A DNA stretch of 64,000 nt from G963663315 sp965231905 (lineage in GTDB: Bacteria > Pseudomonadota > Gammaproteobacteria > Arenicellales > Poriferihabitantaceae): the NCBI GenBank assembly GCA_965231905.1, contig CBDDOO010000001.1, positions 1,054,001-1,118,000 of the forward strand, in the 5' to 3' direction. The stretch's first letter is position 1. Each line of letters begins with the position of its first letter. This document shows, in pieces, positions 41,943 to 50,589 of the stretch. Position numbers and translations under genes: made by a program. Under the pieces are notes generated by a model that worked only from the letters and a program-made list of their open reading frames with translations, did no database searches and was not told where the DNA came from.

Positions 41943-43323
41943 TTCAGGAGTATGCCCTGAACCGGAATCCGGGAGTTCGTCCGGCTTCGCAAGTACCGAT
42001 ACCATTGTCGCCGTTGCGACTCCGCCGGGCCGCGGGGGAATCAGTATTGTCCGACTGTCCGGTCCGGACGTGAGCCGTATCGCCAATCGGCTGGTCGGTA
42101 TGTGCCCCGCTCCCCGTCATGCTCACCATACCGATTTCCTGGACCGGGACGGTCTGGTTATTGACAATGGAATCGCCCTGTATTTTCCCGCTCCATACAG
42201 TTTTACCGGCGAATCCACGCTCGAACTCCAGGCTCATGGCAGCCCCGTAGTGATGCAGATGTTATTGCAGAATTGTCTGGCGTCGGGCGCCAGGCTGGCT
42301 CAGCCCGGTGAATTCTCTCAACGCGCTTTCCTGAACGGGCGGCTGGATCTGACCCAGGCGGAGGCGATTGCGGATTTGATTGGCAGCAGCACACAGGCTG
42401 CGGCCAGATCCGCGATCAACTCACTTCAAGGCGGGTTTTCGAGGCAGATCAACGAACTGGTGGAGGAGGTGATCCGCCTGCGGGTTTTTGTCGAAGCCGC
42501 CCTCGATTTCCCGGATGAGGAAATCGATTTTCTCGAAGACGGCAAAGTGGTTGATCAACTCGAACATCTGTCGTCATTATTTGCCTCGTTAAAAAGTTCC
42601 GGCAGACAGGGAGCGCTGTTGCGGGAAGGTCTGAAGGTGGTGTTGACGGGTTTGCCGAATGCGGGAAAATCGAGCCTGCTCAATTATTTGTGCAATGACC
42701 AAAGGGCGATTGTCAGCGACATTCCCGGTACCACACGGGACGTATTGGGGCAGTTTATCGAACTGGACGGGTTGCCTGTGGAAATTGTCGATACCGCCGG
42801 AATCAGACCGGCCACCAGCGAAATTGAAGCGGAAGGGGTGCGCCGGGCCATACAACAGCAGAACCGCGCCGGGTTGGCGCTTTTACTGGTTGATGACTCT
42901 GTCACTTCTGATTCCGAAGTGGATTCTCTTTTGAAGGGGCTGGATACACCCGCTCCGGTCTTACTGGTACGGAATAAAGTCGATCTGACCGGCCGACCCG
43001 ACTCCGGGGTTGAAAACGAGGTGTGTGTATCCGCGCTCACCGGTGAGGGTATTGATGTTCTGAAGGAAAAAATCCGGAACATTGCCGGGTTTCGTGACGT
43101 TGACGATAGTCATTTTCTTGCCAGGGAAAGACATGTCAACGCGCTTGACCGGGCTGAGAAATTCCTGCTCCATGGCCTGGAGCAACAGAAAACGTTCCGT
43201 GCCGGCGAATTGCTTGCTGACGATTTGAACTCCTGTCAGCGAGCGCTATCCGAGATTACAGGCGAAGTCAGCAGTGACGATTTGCTCGGCATGATCTTCA
43301 GTACGTTCTGTATCGGTAAATGA
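41935..43323 (+). CDS. mnmE: tRNA-5-carboxymethylaminomethyl-2-thiouridine GTPase MnmE
   Basis: A GTPase of about 462 residues with the N-terminal folate-binding region (DTIVAVATPPGRGGISIVRLSG), an embedded G domain (GLPNAGKSSLLN, DIPGTTRD, DTAGI, NKVD) and the C-terminal FCIGK with its catalytic-site Cys. With MnmG it modifies U34 of certain tRNAs. GTG 41935 is favoured as start; TTG 41899 lies deeper in yidC. MnmG is encoded downstream but is separated by an unusual motor-like pair. Confidence 0.95.
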   Translation: MPDSGVCPEPESGSSSGFASTDTIVAVATPPGRGGISIVRLSGPDVSRIANRLVGMCPAPRHAHHTDFLDRDGLVIDNGIALYFPAPYSFTGESTLELQAHGSPVVMQMLLQNCLASGARLAQPGEFSQRAFLNGRLDLTQAEAIADLIGSSTQAAARSAINSLQGGFSRQINELVEEVIRLRVFVEAALDFPDEEIDFLEDGKVVDQLEHLSSLFASLKSSGRQGALLREGLKVVLTGLPNAGKSSLLNYLCNDQRAIVSDIPGTTRDVLGQFIELDGLPVEIVDTAGIRPATSEIEAEGVRRAIQQQNRAGLALLLVDDSVTSDSEVDSLLKGLDTPAPVLLVRNKVDLTGRPDSGVENEVCVSALTGEGIDVLKEKIRNIAGFRDVDDSHFLARERHVNALDRAEKFLLHGLEQQKTFRAGELLADDLNSCQRALSEITGEVSSDDLLGMIFSTFCIGK

Positions 43324-43483
43324 ACATTCGCATTGCCACACCGCCATCCGGACCTTGAATGTTTTTCTGGGGGATTAAGGAAAAACAATTACTGTATAAT
43401 CCAGTATAATAGTGCAGATTTTGACAGTGTCGCCCACTGGATGGACGATCTGAACCCGATGCGAATGAACCTGGGAAAATAGA

Positions 43484-44500
43484 ATGACTGAAGCCACTCC
43501 ACATAACTACACTCGAAATATTCTGTTGCAAATACTGCTTGTTTTGGGAATTTTGGCAATCGCGGTGATTTGGCAACGGGATCTCATCACGCAGATTTAT
43601 TTCCATAATCAGGTCAACGCGGTGGGTTGGCTGGTCAACGGAGGTATCCTGCTTCTGTTTGTTTGTGGTCTGCTTGAACTGATCAAACGCTTTCTGGAGT
43701 ACCGGGGCCAGGAGCAGGCGATCAATCGTTTCCAGTCCAACATCAGCGCAGGCAACGAACCGTTGTTTGCCATTCCCCGCAAATTGATGATTTCTGAACG
43801 GTTTCTGACTCTTCAGTCACTGAGCCATCGGCGTGAGGCCATTAATCACAATGCCTTGGCCGCGACCTTGCTGGCTTCTGAATCGAGCCGCAACAGTTTT
43901 CTGAAATTTGTCCACAACGTGCTGATCCTGACCGGTGTGTTCGGAACGATTGTTTCCCTGTCGATTTCGTTGCTGGGCGCCTCTGATATCTTGCAGAGCA
44001 GTGGGCAGATCAATATTCTTCCGGGTGGCGACCAGGAAAGCGCGAAAGGGCTGGGCACCATGATTTTCGGTATGTCGACGGCGTTGTCCACCACCTTGAC
44101 CGCAATTCTCGCGTACCTGTTTTTTGGTTATTTTTATATCAAGCTGACCGATACCCAGACTTTTCTGATCAGCAAGGTCGAAGAAGTAACCGCGACCACA
44201 TTGATACCTCATCTCCAGAGCGGCCGAATGGAGACAGCGCTGGATTTTTCCGACATTCAGTCCGCCAGTGAACTGATTGAAAAATTGGGACAATCGCAGG
44301 ATCGGGCGACACAAAAACTGACGGAATTGCTGGAGTCCCGGTCAATGGAAGAGCAAGGCAACCAGGAAATGCTGGCTTTGATTCGTGAAATGATTGAAGT
44401 CCAGATGTCAACGACCAGCCAGAACAATGAAAATCTGAGTGAGGTTGTAAACCTGTTGCAACGCGGATTCCGGTTGCGACCCGGAGGCATGGAACCTTAA
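43484..44500 (+). CDS. MotA/TolQ/ExbB-type proton channel subunit
   Basis: A 338-residue membrane protein with four probable helices (about 11-30, 46-68, 143-165 and 190-218). The segments GVFGTIVSLSISLLG and GMSTALSTTLTAILAYL fit the GLLGT and AL-TT motifs of MotA/TolQ/ExbB helices that surround the partner's Asp. A cytoplasmic loop separates helices 2 and 3, and a helical C-terminal tail follows. It is paired with the coiled-coil gene 14 bases downstream. The energising role is known for the family; the target here is unknown. TATAAT hexamers at 43395 and 43405 may be promoter parts. Confidence 0.8.
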   Translation: MTEATPHNYTRNILLQILLVLGILAIAVIWQRDLITQIYFHNQVNAVGWLVNGGILLLFVCGLLELIKRFLEYRGQEQAINRFQSNISAGNEPLFAIPRKLMISERFLTLQSLSHRREAINHNALAATLLASESSRNSFLKFVHNVLILTGVFGTIVSLSISLLGASDILQSSGQINILPGGDQESAKGLGTMIFGMSTALSTTLTAILAYLFFGYFYIKLTDTQTFLISKVEEVTATTLIPHLQSGRMETALDFSDIQSASELIEKLGQSQDRATQKLTELLESRSMEEQGNQEMLALIREMIEVQMSTTSQNNENLSEVVNLLQRGFRLRPGGMEP

Positions 44501-44514
44501 GCCCGGACTGCTGA

Positions 44515-46212
44515 ATGGGGAAAACCAACAGCTTTGTCGATCTTCGGATCGGCCACGGCGCCGCCGGTATCGGGGACGATAGCGTATGGCCTTCGTTTAC
44601 CGATATCATGACTGTGATCGTGATGATATTCCTGATGACGCTGGTAGTCATCATGGTGCGCAATTTCGGATTGAGCAGCGAATTACTGACCAACATTTCG
44701 GCCAGGGAGGCAATCATGCTGGCCAATCAGGACCTGGCGAAAAAAAATACGGAGTTGGAATCCTCTTTGCAAAGCACGGAAACCGAACGGGCTTCACTAT
44801 CCGTATCACTGACGCAAGCGCTTGAACGGATTGCCTTGCTTTCTGAGAACCAGCTTGAACTGCAGGCAGACCTGAAGTCATTGACCGAGGCGCGGAAAGA
44901 GCTTGAACGGGCCAATGCGCAACTACAACAGACCCAACTCGAGACTTCGGTGAAAGTTGAGAGTCTGACTGCCGACACAGAGGGCCTGATACAGAAAAAG
45001 ACTGATCTCGAAGCCGCGTTGCAAAGTACGGAAACCGCGTTGCAGAGCGCCGAAGCCGAACGACTCTCACTGGTGGAATCATTGAGGCAGGCGCGCGATC
45101 AGATCGCCTCGCTTATCGGGAGTGAGCGCGGGTTACAGGATGAAGTGGCATTACTGACCGAGGCGCGGAAAGAGCTTGAACAGGCCAATGCGCAACTGCA
45201 ACAGATCCAACTCGAGACTTCGGCGAGAGTTGAGAGCCTGACTGCCGACATAGAGGTTCTGACACAGCAAAAGGCTGATCTCGAAGCCGCATTGCAAAGC
45301 GCCGAAGCCGAACGACTCTCACTGGTGGAATCATTGGGGCAGGCGCGCGAACGGATCGTCTCGCTTGCCGGGACGCGGAAGGAGCTTGAACAGGACAACG
45401 AGCAACTGCAACGGATCCAGCTCGAGACTTCGGCGAGAGTTGAGAGTCTGACTGCTGACACAGAGGTTCTGACACAGCAAAAGGCTGATCTCGAAGCCGA
45501 GTTGCAAAGCGCCGAAGCCGAACGACTCTCACTGGTGGAATCATCAGAGCAGGCGCGCGAACGGATCGCCTCGCTTACCGAGAGTGAGCGCGGGTTGCAG
45601 GACGAGCTTGCAAAGCTGATTGACAAAAGAACCACATTGGAAGACCGGGTCTATACCCTGTCAGAGCAACGCGAACATTTGAAGCGATTACTGTCCCGGT
45701 CAAATCTTGAGAATCAATTGTTGGCCGAAGAAATGGCGCAAGTGGAAAGAATCAATGAAAGCGCCGCGGAACGATACACCCGGGTAACCGATGAGATTTT
45801 GTCACTAAAGGAATTGATTGAGCAAAGAGAAATAGAGATTGCGACTCTGAAAGCGAGTGTGGATACTTCTGCCGAGGAGTATCGGTCCTTGCAGGAAGAG
45901 TACGAAAGTCTGGACATTCAATATCGCAAGCTGGTTCGTCCCGCGAGGAGTTCAGTCGGGAAAACAGTGGTTGAAGTCCGGGTGGAGAAAGTCTCCGGAA
46001 CCTTGTCGTATAAGATCAAGCGACCGGACGATTCCGAATTGGTTCCGGTTTCCCGAAGCCAACTGGATTCGACTCTGCAAAATCTGAAAAACCGACTGGG
46101 CCAGTCACTGTATACCAAAATCGTGATTCCCGACGGTAGTAATCTTACTTTCAACGAGGCGTGGGGATTTACCTGGGAAATCCTGCGAGAGTATGATTAT
46201 TATTATCAATGA
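44515..46212 (+). CDS. ExbD/MotB-like protein with giant repeat-built coiled coil
   Basis: A 565-residue protein with one N-terminal membrane helix (about 24-49) holding an Asp at 30 in PSFTDIMTVIVMIFLM, as in MotB/ExbD. A coiled coil of about 400 residues follows, then a C-terminal domain of about 88 residues (VEVRVEKVSGTLSYKIKRPD...LYTKIVIPDGSNLTFNEAWG) resembling the ExbD/TolR periplasmic domain. No OmpA-type peptidoglycan domain is seen. The coil contains repeat units at 44776, 45049, 45301 and 45511. It overlaps the mnmG start by four bases. It would extend into the periplasm as an energised rod; the function is unknown. Confidence 0.8.
   Translation: MGKTNSFVDLRIGHGAAGIGDDSVWPSFTDIMTVIVMIFLMTLVVIMVRNFGLSSELLTNISAREAIMLANQDLAKKNTELESSLQSTETERASLSVSLTQALERIALLSENQLELQADLKSLTEARKELERANAQLQQTQLETSVKVESLTADTEGLIQKKTDLEAALQSTETALQSAEAERLSLVESLRQARDQIASLIGSERGLQDEVALLTEARKELEQANAQLQQIQLETSARVESLTADIEVLTQQKADLEAALQSAEAERLSLVESLGQARERIVSLAGTRKELEQDNEQLQRIQLETSARVESLTADTEVLTQQKADLEAELQSAEAERLSLVESSEQARERIASLTESERGLQDELAKLIDKRTTLEDRVYTLSEQREHLKRLLSRSNLENQLLAEEMAQVERINESAAERYTRVTDEILSLKELIEQREIEIATLKASVDTSAEEYRSLQEEYESLDIQYRKLVRPARSSVGKTVVEVRVEKVSGTLSYKIKRPDDSELVPVSRSQLDSTLQNLKNRLGQSLYTKIVIPDGSNLTFNEAWGFTWEILREYDYYYQ
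44776..45600 (+). repeat. Intragenic repeat array coding for coiled coil
   Basis: Units begin at 44776, 45049, 45301 and 45511. Each later unit starts AEAERLSLVES and ends LEAALQS or a variant. Complete unit lengths are 91, 84 and 70 residues, all multiples of seven. The fourth unit is partial. Confidence 0.85.
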
Positions 46213-48089
46213 AATATCCGGAAAAATTCGAGATAGTGGTTATCGGTGGTGGTCATGCCGGTGTGGAAGCGGCGTTGGCGGCTGCCCGGATGAATTGCCG
46301 AACCTTGTTGATTACCCACAATATCGAAACGATCGGGCAAATGTCCTGCAATCCGGCGATAGGAGGAATTGGTAAAGGCCATATTGTCAAGGAGATTGAC
46401 GCTCTCGGCGGCATCATGGCCAGGGCGATTGATCAATCAGGCATTCATTTTCGCATATTGAATTCCCGGAAGGGTCCGGCGGTACAGGCGACGCGCGCTC
46501 AGGCGGATCGGGCATTGTATAAAATTGCGATCCGAAGAGCGGTTGAGCATCAGCCCGGCCTGACCGTATTTCAGCAATCTGTCGATGATCTGATCTTGCA
46601 GGGAAACCGGGTGACCGGGGTTAAAACCGGATCGGGAATCGAGATTGAAGCGCCGGTAGTGGTATTGACGGCAGGGACTTTTCTGAACGGTAAAATCCAT
46701 GTCGGAATGGACAATTCCAAAGGAGGACGGGCTGGCGATCCTCCATCCATTGCACTGGCAAACCGGCTGCGGGAGTTGCCGTTTCGCGTTGACCGGCTGA
46801 AAACCGGAACCCCACCGCGGATTGACGGCAAAACCATCGACTACAGTGAACTGGAAAAACAATCGGGTGATCGGCCCGTACCCGTGTTCTCGTTTCTCGG
46901 GAGCGCCGGGCAACATCCTCGACAGGTTTGTTGCCACATTACACATACTAATGACCGGACCCATGAAATTATCAGGAAATCCCTGCACAGATCACCGCTT
47001 TACGGCGGCGAAATTGAAGGCGCAGGGCCGCGATACTGCCCCTCGGTAGAGGACAAGGTGGTGCGCTTCGGCGATCAGAACCGTCATCAGATTTTTATCG
47101 AGCCCGAAGGACTGAATACAACGGAAGTGTACCCCAACGGTATTTCCACCAGTCTGCCGTTCGATGTGCAGCATGCCTTTGTGAGAACCATCAAAGGCTT
47201 TGAACAGGCTCTGATCACTCGCCCCGGTTATGCCATCGAATATGATTTTTTTGATCCGCGTGGCTTGAACAACTCGCTGGAAACCAAATCAGTCGGCGGA
47301 TTATTCTTTGCCGGGCAGATTAATGGCACCACCGGTTACGAGGAGGCGGCAGGGCAGGGTTTGATTGCGGGTATCAATGCAGCGCTGAAGGTAAAGCAAA
47401 AGGAACCCTGGTGCCCGGCCCGAAACGAAGCATATATCGGGGTGATGATTGATGACCTGGTGACTCGCGGCACCGCCGAGCCCTATCGGATGTTTACTTC
47501 CCGGGCAGAATATCGACTACAGTTGCGTGAAGACAATGCCGATTTGCGATTGACTGAAAAGGGTTTCGGGCTGGGGACGGTGGATGATCAGCGCATCGCC
47601 GCTTTCAATCTGAAAAGGGATCGGATTGAAAAGGAAAAAGGGCGATTGGAGAGAACCTGGGTTCACCCGGACAAAATTGATCCTGCGCGGACTCGAAGGT
47701 TTCTCGGTCAGCCATTACAACGCGAAACCAGGTTGCTGGATCTGCTCAAAAGACCGGAGACGGATTATCGCGGCCTGGTTGATCTGGCTGAACTGGATTC
47801 TCCGCTTGACGACCCCCAAAGTATCCGGCAACTTGAGATCCAGGCTCGATACAGTGGCTATATTGAGCGCCAGATGATCGAAGTCGAGCGTCAGAAAAAC
47901 AGTGACAGACTGACTATCCCACAGTCGGTGGATTACTCCGGGGTGAGAGGGCTGTCTGCTGAAGTCCAACAGAAATTGACCGGAATCCGCCCACAAACAA
48001 TCGGTCAGGCTGCCCGGATTCCGGGTGTGACCCCGGCTGCTGTTTCTCTATTGCTGGTCCATCTGAAGAAACTGAAGAGAGCCGCCTGA
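46209..48089 (+). CDS. mnmG: tRNA uridine-5-carboxymethylaminomethyl modification enzyme MnmG
   Basis: A 626-residue FAD enzyme. The dinucleotide-binding motif IGGGHAGVEAALAAARM is at 12-28, and the conserved stretches MSCNPAIGGIGKGH and CPSVEDKVVRF and a helical C-terminal domain are present. It partners MnmE in tRNA wobble modification. Its ATG overlaps the stop of the coiled-coil gene, so it is co-translated with the motor pair. The usual followers rsmG, parA and parB are missing; the next gene is on the opposite strand. Confidence 0.97.
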   Translation: MKYPEKFEIVVIGGGHAGVEAALAAARMNCRTLLITHNIETIGQMSCNPAIGGIGKGHIVKEIDALGGIMARAIDQSGIHFRILNSRKGPAVQATRAQADRALYKIAIRRAVEHQPGLTVFQQSVDDLILQGNRVTGVKTGSGIEIEAPVVVLTAGTFLNGKIHVGMDNSKGGRAGDPPSIALANRLRELPFRVDRLKTGTPPRIDGKTIDYSELEKQSGDRPVPVFSFLGSAGQHPRQVCCHITHTNDRTHEIIRKSLHRSPLYGGEIEGAGPRYCPSVEDKVVRFGDQNRHQIFIEPEGLNTTEVYPNGISTSLPFDVQHAFVRTIKGFEQALITRPGYAIEYDFFDPRGLNNSLETKSVGGLFFAGQINGTTGYEEAAGQGLIAGINAALKVKQKEPWCPARNEAYIGVMIDDLVTRGTAEPYRMFTSRAEYRLQLREDNADLRLTEKGFGLGTVDDQRIAAFNLKRDRIEKEKGRLERTWVHPDKIDPARTRRFLGQPLQRETRLLDLLKRPETDYRGLVDLAELDSPLDDPQSIRQLEIQARYSGYIERQMIEVERQKNSDRLTIPQSVDYSGVRGLSAEVQQKLTGIRPQTIGQAARIPGVTPAAVSLLLVHLKKLKRAA

Positions 48090-48117
48090 GCGGGATTTGC
48101 GAGCGGATTGCGGTCAA

Positions 48118-50571
48118 TCAGCTCCGCATTCTTTTTGCACCGGGATCATACATGGCAGACAGGCTGGCCCGGGCCGGAACGATACGGCCGCCCACATCAA
48201 TGGCAAACGTCCCGGAGGCAATATAGTCCGTATCCACTCCGTCATCACTGTAGACATATCCCATCCCGACGGCTCCCCCCAGGGTGTGGCCATAGTTGCC
48301 CGAGGTCAGATGTCCGACCGGTTTGCCATCCCGCAGAATCGGTTCGTGGTGATACAGTACTTCTTCCGGATCCTGGAGTAAAAATTGCACCATGCGTTTT
48401 CTTTTCCAGCTTCCAGTCTGTTTTTGCCGGATCATGGCATCGCGGCCAATGAAAGGAATGTCCTTTTCATAATCACAGACAAATCCAAGCCCGCATTCCA
48501 ATGGCGTATCCGTGTCGGCGACATCGTGGCCGAAGTGAACGAATTTCTTTTCGATCCGGCCACTGTCCAGCGAATGCAGTCCGGCCATCACCAGGCCGTA
48601 TTTTTCACCGGCCTGCCACAGCGTATCGAATCCATGACGCGCCATGTCTACAGGGATGTACAACTCCCACCCCAATTCCCCTACATAGGAAACCCGGGCC
48701 GCCCGGCCGACCGCACATCCTATTTCGACGGGCCTGGACATTCCGAACGGGAATGAAGGCGCGCTCATGTCGATGCCGAGAACATCGCTGAGCAATGCCC
48801 TGCTGTTCGGGCCCATTACTCCCAGCACTGCCAGAGTGTTGGTGACATCGGTGACTGTGCAAAAGGCGTCATCGGGGATATTGCGCGCCAGCCAATCCAG
48901 GTCCTTGTGGGTCACTGCCGCAGCGCTCACTACCAGGAACCGGTTTTCTTCAAGCCGGGTTACCGTCAGATCAGCCTCAATGCCGCCTCGTTGATTGAGC
49001 CAATGGGTGTATACCATCCTGCCGGGTGAAACATCGATATTTGCACTGCAGATTCTCTGTAATGCGCGACAACTGTCCTTGCCCTGTATCAGGTATTTTG
49101 AAAAACTGCTCTGATCGAACAGGGCTACGTTCTCACGAAACGCCTTGTGTTCCGCAGCCGAATATTCGAACCAGTTCTGTTTGCCGAAGCGGTACTCATA
49201 TTGCGGTTCGACTCCTTGCGGGGCAAACCAGTTCGGACGTTCCCACCCGGCCACTTCTCCGAAGCAGGCATTGCGTTCAACCAGTTTTTCGTGGATCGGA
49301 GAGTGACGCACGTTTCTGGATGTCTCCATCTGCCGGTACGGCCAGTGGTGGCCATATAACAACCCGAGAGTCTCGCTGACCCTGTTTTCAAGGTATTGGC
49401 GGGTTCCCTGAAATGAGTACATGCGACGAATATCCACACTCCACAAATCCAGTGGGGCATGACCATAATGCATCCATTCCGACAGCGCCTTGCCGATACC
49501 GCCGGAACTCTGGATGCCTATCGAATTCAAACCCGCCGCCACGAAAAAATTTCGCACCTCGGGCGCTTCGCCAATGTGGAATTGATCGTCCGGGGTAAAT
49601 GATTCAGGCCCGCAAAAGAACTTCCGCCAGCCGACTTGCTGCAATATCGGTACACGCTCCATCGCTTTTTCAAGTACAGGCATCATCTGTTCATCGAAAT
49701 GACCGTCAATTTCATCGAAACTGAAATCTTCGGGAATCCCGTCCTGCCCCCACGGTTTCGCGTTCGGTTCAAATTGCCCGACCAGCAGGCTGCCGGCGTC
49801 CTGCTTGTAGTAAGAGCAATTGTCATGGTCCCGCATCACAGGCAGATCCAGCGGCAACGAGTCGAGTTTTTCGGTTACTGCATAATAGTGCTCCGCCGCA
49901 TGGAGCGGGATATTTACCCCGGCCATCCTGCCGACTTCCCGCGCCCACATTCCGGCGCAATTGACCACAAATTCCGCCTGGATATCGCCGTGACGGGTGT
50001 TGACCCCGCAAACCCGGCCGTTCTCAACCACGATGCCGGTAACGACCACCCCTTCCAGACACAGGGCGCCCCGATTGCGGGCGCTTTTGACAAAGGCGGC
50101 GGTCACGTCTACCGGACTGGCATAACCATCCTGCGCGACCCAGCTTCCACCCAGCAGATCCCCCGTCTCCAGGTACGGATAAAACTCCTTGATTTCCTGC
50201 GGCGTAATCATATCCACCCGGGTTACACCAAAGGCGTTATTCATCGACGCCACCCGTTTCAACTCTTCAAACCGTCCTTCGCTGTGTGCGATACTGAGTG
50301 AGCCTACCTGTTTGAACCCGGTTGACTGCCCGCTTTCCTTCTCGATTTCCGCCAGAACCGCCATCGAATACTGGGCCATTTTGGCGTGGCTTTCATTGGC
50401 GCGCATGGTGCCGATCAGTCCGGCGGCATGCCAGGTGGCGCCACAACTGAATTGGCTGCGTTCAAGCAGCACAACATCGCTCCAGCCGATTTTAGCCAGG
50501 TGATAGGCCACGCTGGAGCCGATGACACCGCCGCCTATAATGACCGCGCTTGCGTTTGCTGGAAGTTTCAT
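48118..50571 (-). CDS. Dimethylglycine/sarcosine dehydrogenase-like FAD-GcvT protein
   Basis: An 817-residue protein with an FAD-dependent DAO domain (VIIGGGVIGSSVAYHLAKIG at the start), a middle FAO_M region and a C-terminal GCV_T folate-binding half (GVMGPNSRALLSDVL, GELGWELYIP, DSGRIEKKFVHFGHDV, TSGNYGHTLGGAVGMGYV). This domain order belongs to dimethylglycine, sarcosine and related demethylating dehydrogenases, which pass C1 units to tetrahydrofolate. The exact substrate is uncertain. It is a single gene, with ppk1 next upstream on the same strand. Confidence 0.88.
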   Translation of the reverse strand: MKLPANASAVIIGGGVIGSSVAYHLAKIGWSDVVLLERSQFSCGATWHAAGLIGTMRANESHAKMAQYSMAVLAEIEKESGQSTGFKQVGSLSIAHSEGRFEELKRVASMNNAFGVTRVDMITPQEIKEFYPYLETGDLLGGSWVAQDGYASPVDVTAAFVKSARNRGALCLEGVVVTGIVVENGRVCGVNTRHGDIQAEFVVNCAGMWAREVGRMAGVNIPLHAAEHYYAVTEKLDSLPLDLPVMRDHDNCSYYKQDAGSLLVGQFEPNAKPWGQDGIPEDFSFDEIDGHFDEQMMPVLEKAMERVPILQQVGWRKFFCGPESFTPDDQFHIGEAPEVRNFFVAAGLNSIGIQSSGGIGKALSEWMHYGHAPLDLWSVDIRRMYSFQGTRQYLENRVSETLGLLYGHHWPYRQMETSRNVRHSPIHEKLVERNACFGEVAGWERPNWFAPQGVEPQYEYRFGKQNWFEYSAAEHKAFRENVALFDQSSFSKYLIQGKDSCRALQRICSANIDVSPGRMVYTHWLNQRGGIEADLTVTRLEENRFLVVSAAAVTHKDLDWLARNIPDDAFCTVTDVTNTLAVLGVMGPNSRALLSDVLGIDMSAPSFPFGMSRPVEIGCAVGRAARVSYVGELGWELYIPVDMARHGFDTLWQAGEKYGLVMAGLHSLDSGRIEKKFVHFGHDVADTDTPLECGLGFVCDYEKDIPFIGRDAMIRQKQTGSWKRKRMVQFLLQDPEEVLYHHEPILRDGKPVGHLTSGNYGHTLGGAVGMGYVYSDDGVDTDYIASGTFAIDVGGRIVPARASLSAMYDPGAKRMRS

Positions 50572-50589
50572 GGCTTGATCTCGTTGCTG

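Noticed and set aside
43484..46212. Zorya defence system
   Set aside because: Channel and TM-Asp partner are similar in outline, but there is no ZorC, ZorD or ZorE and the partner lacks an OmpA-type domain; mnmG follows directly.
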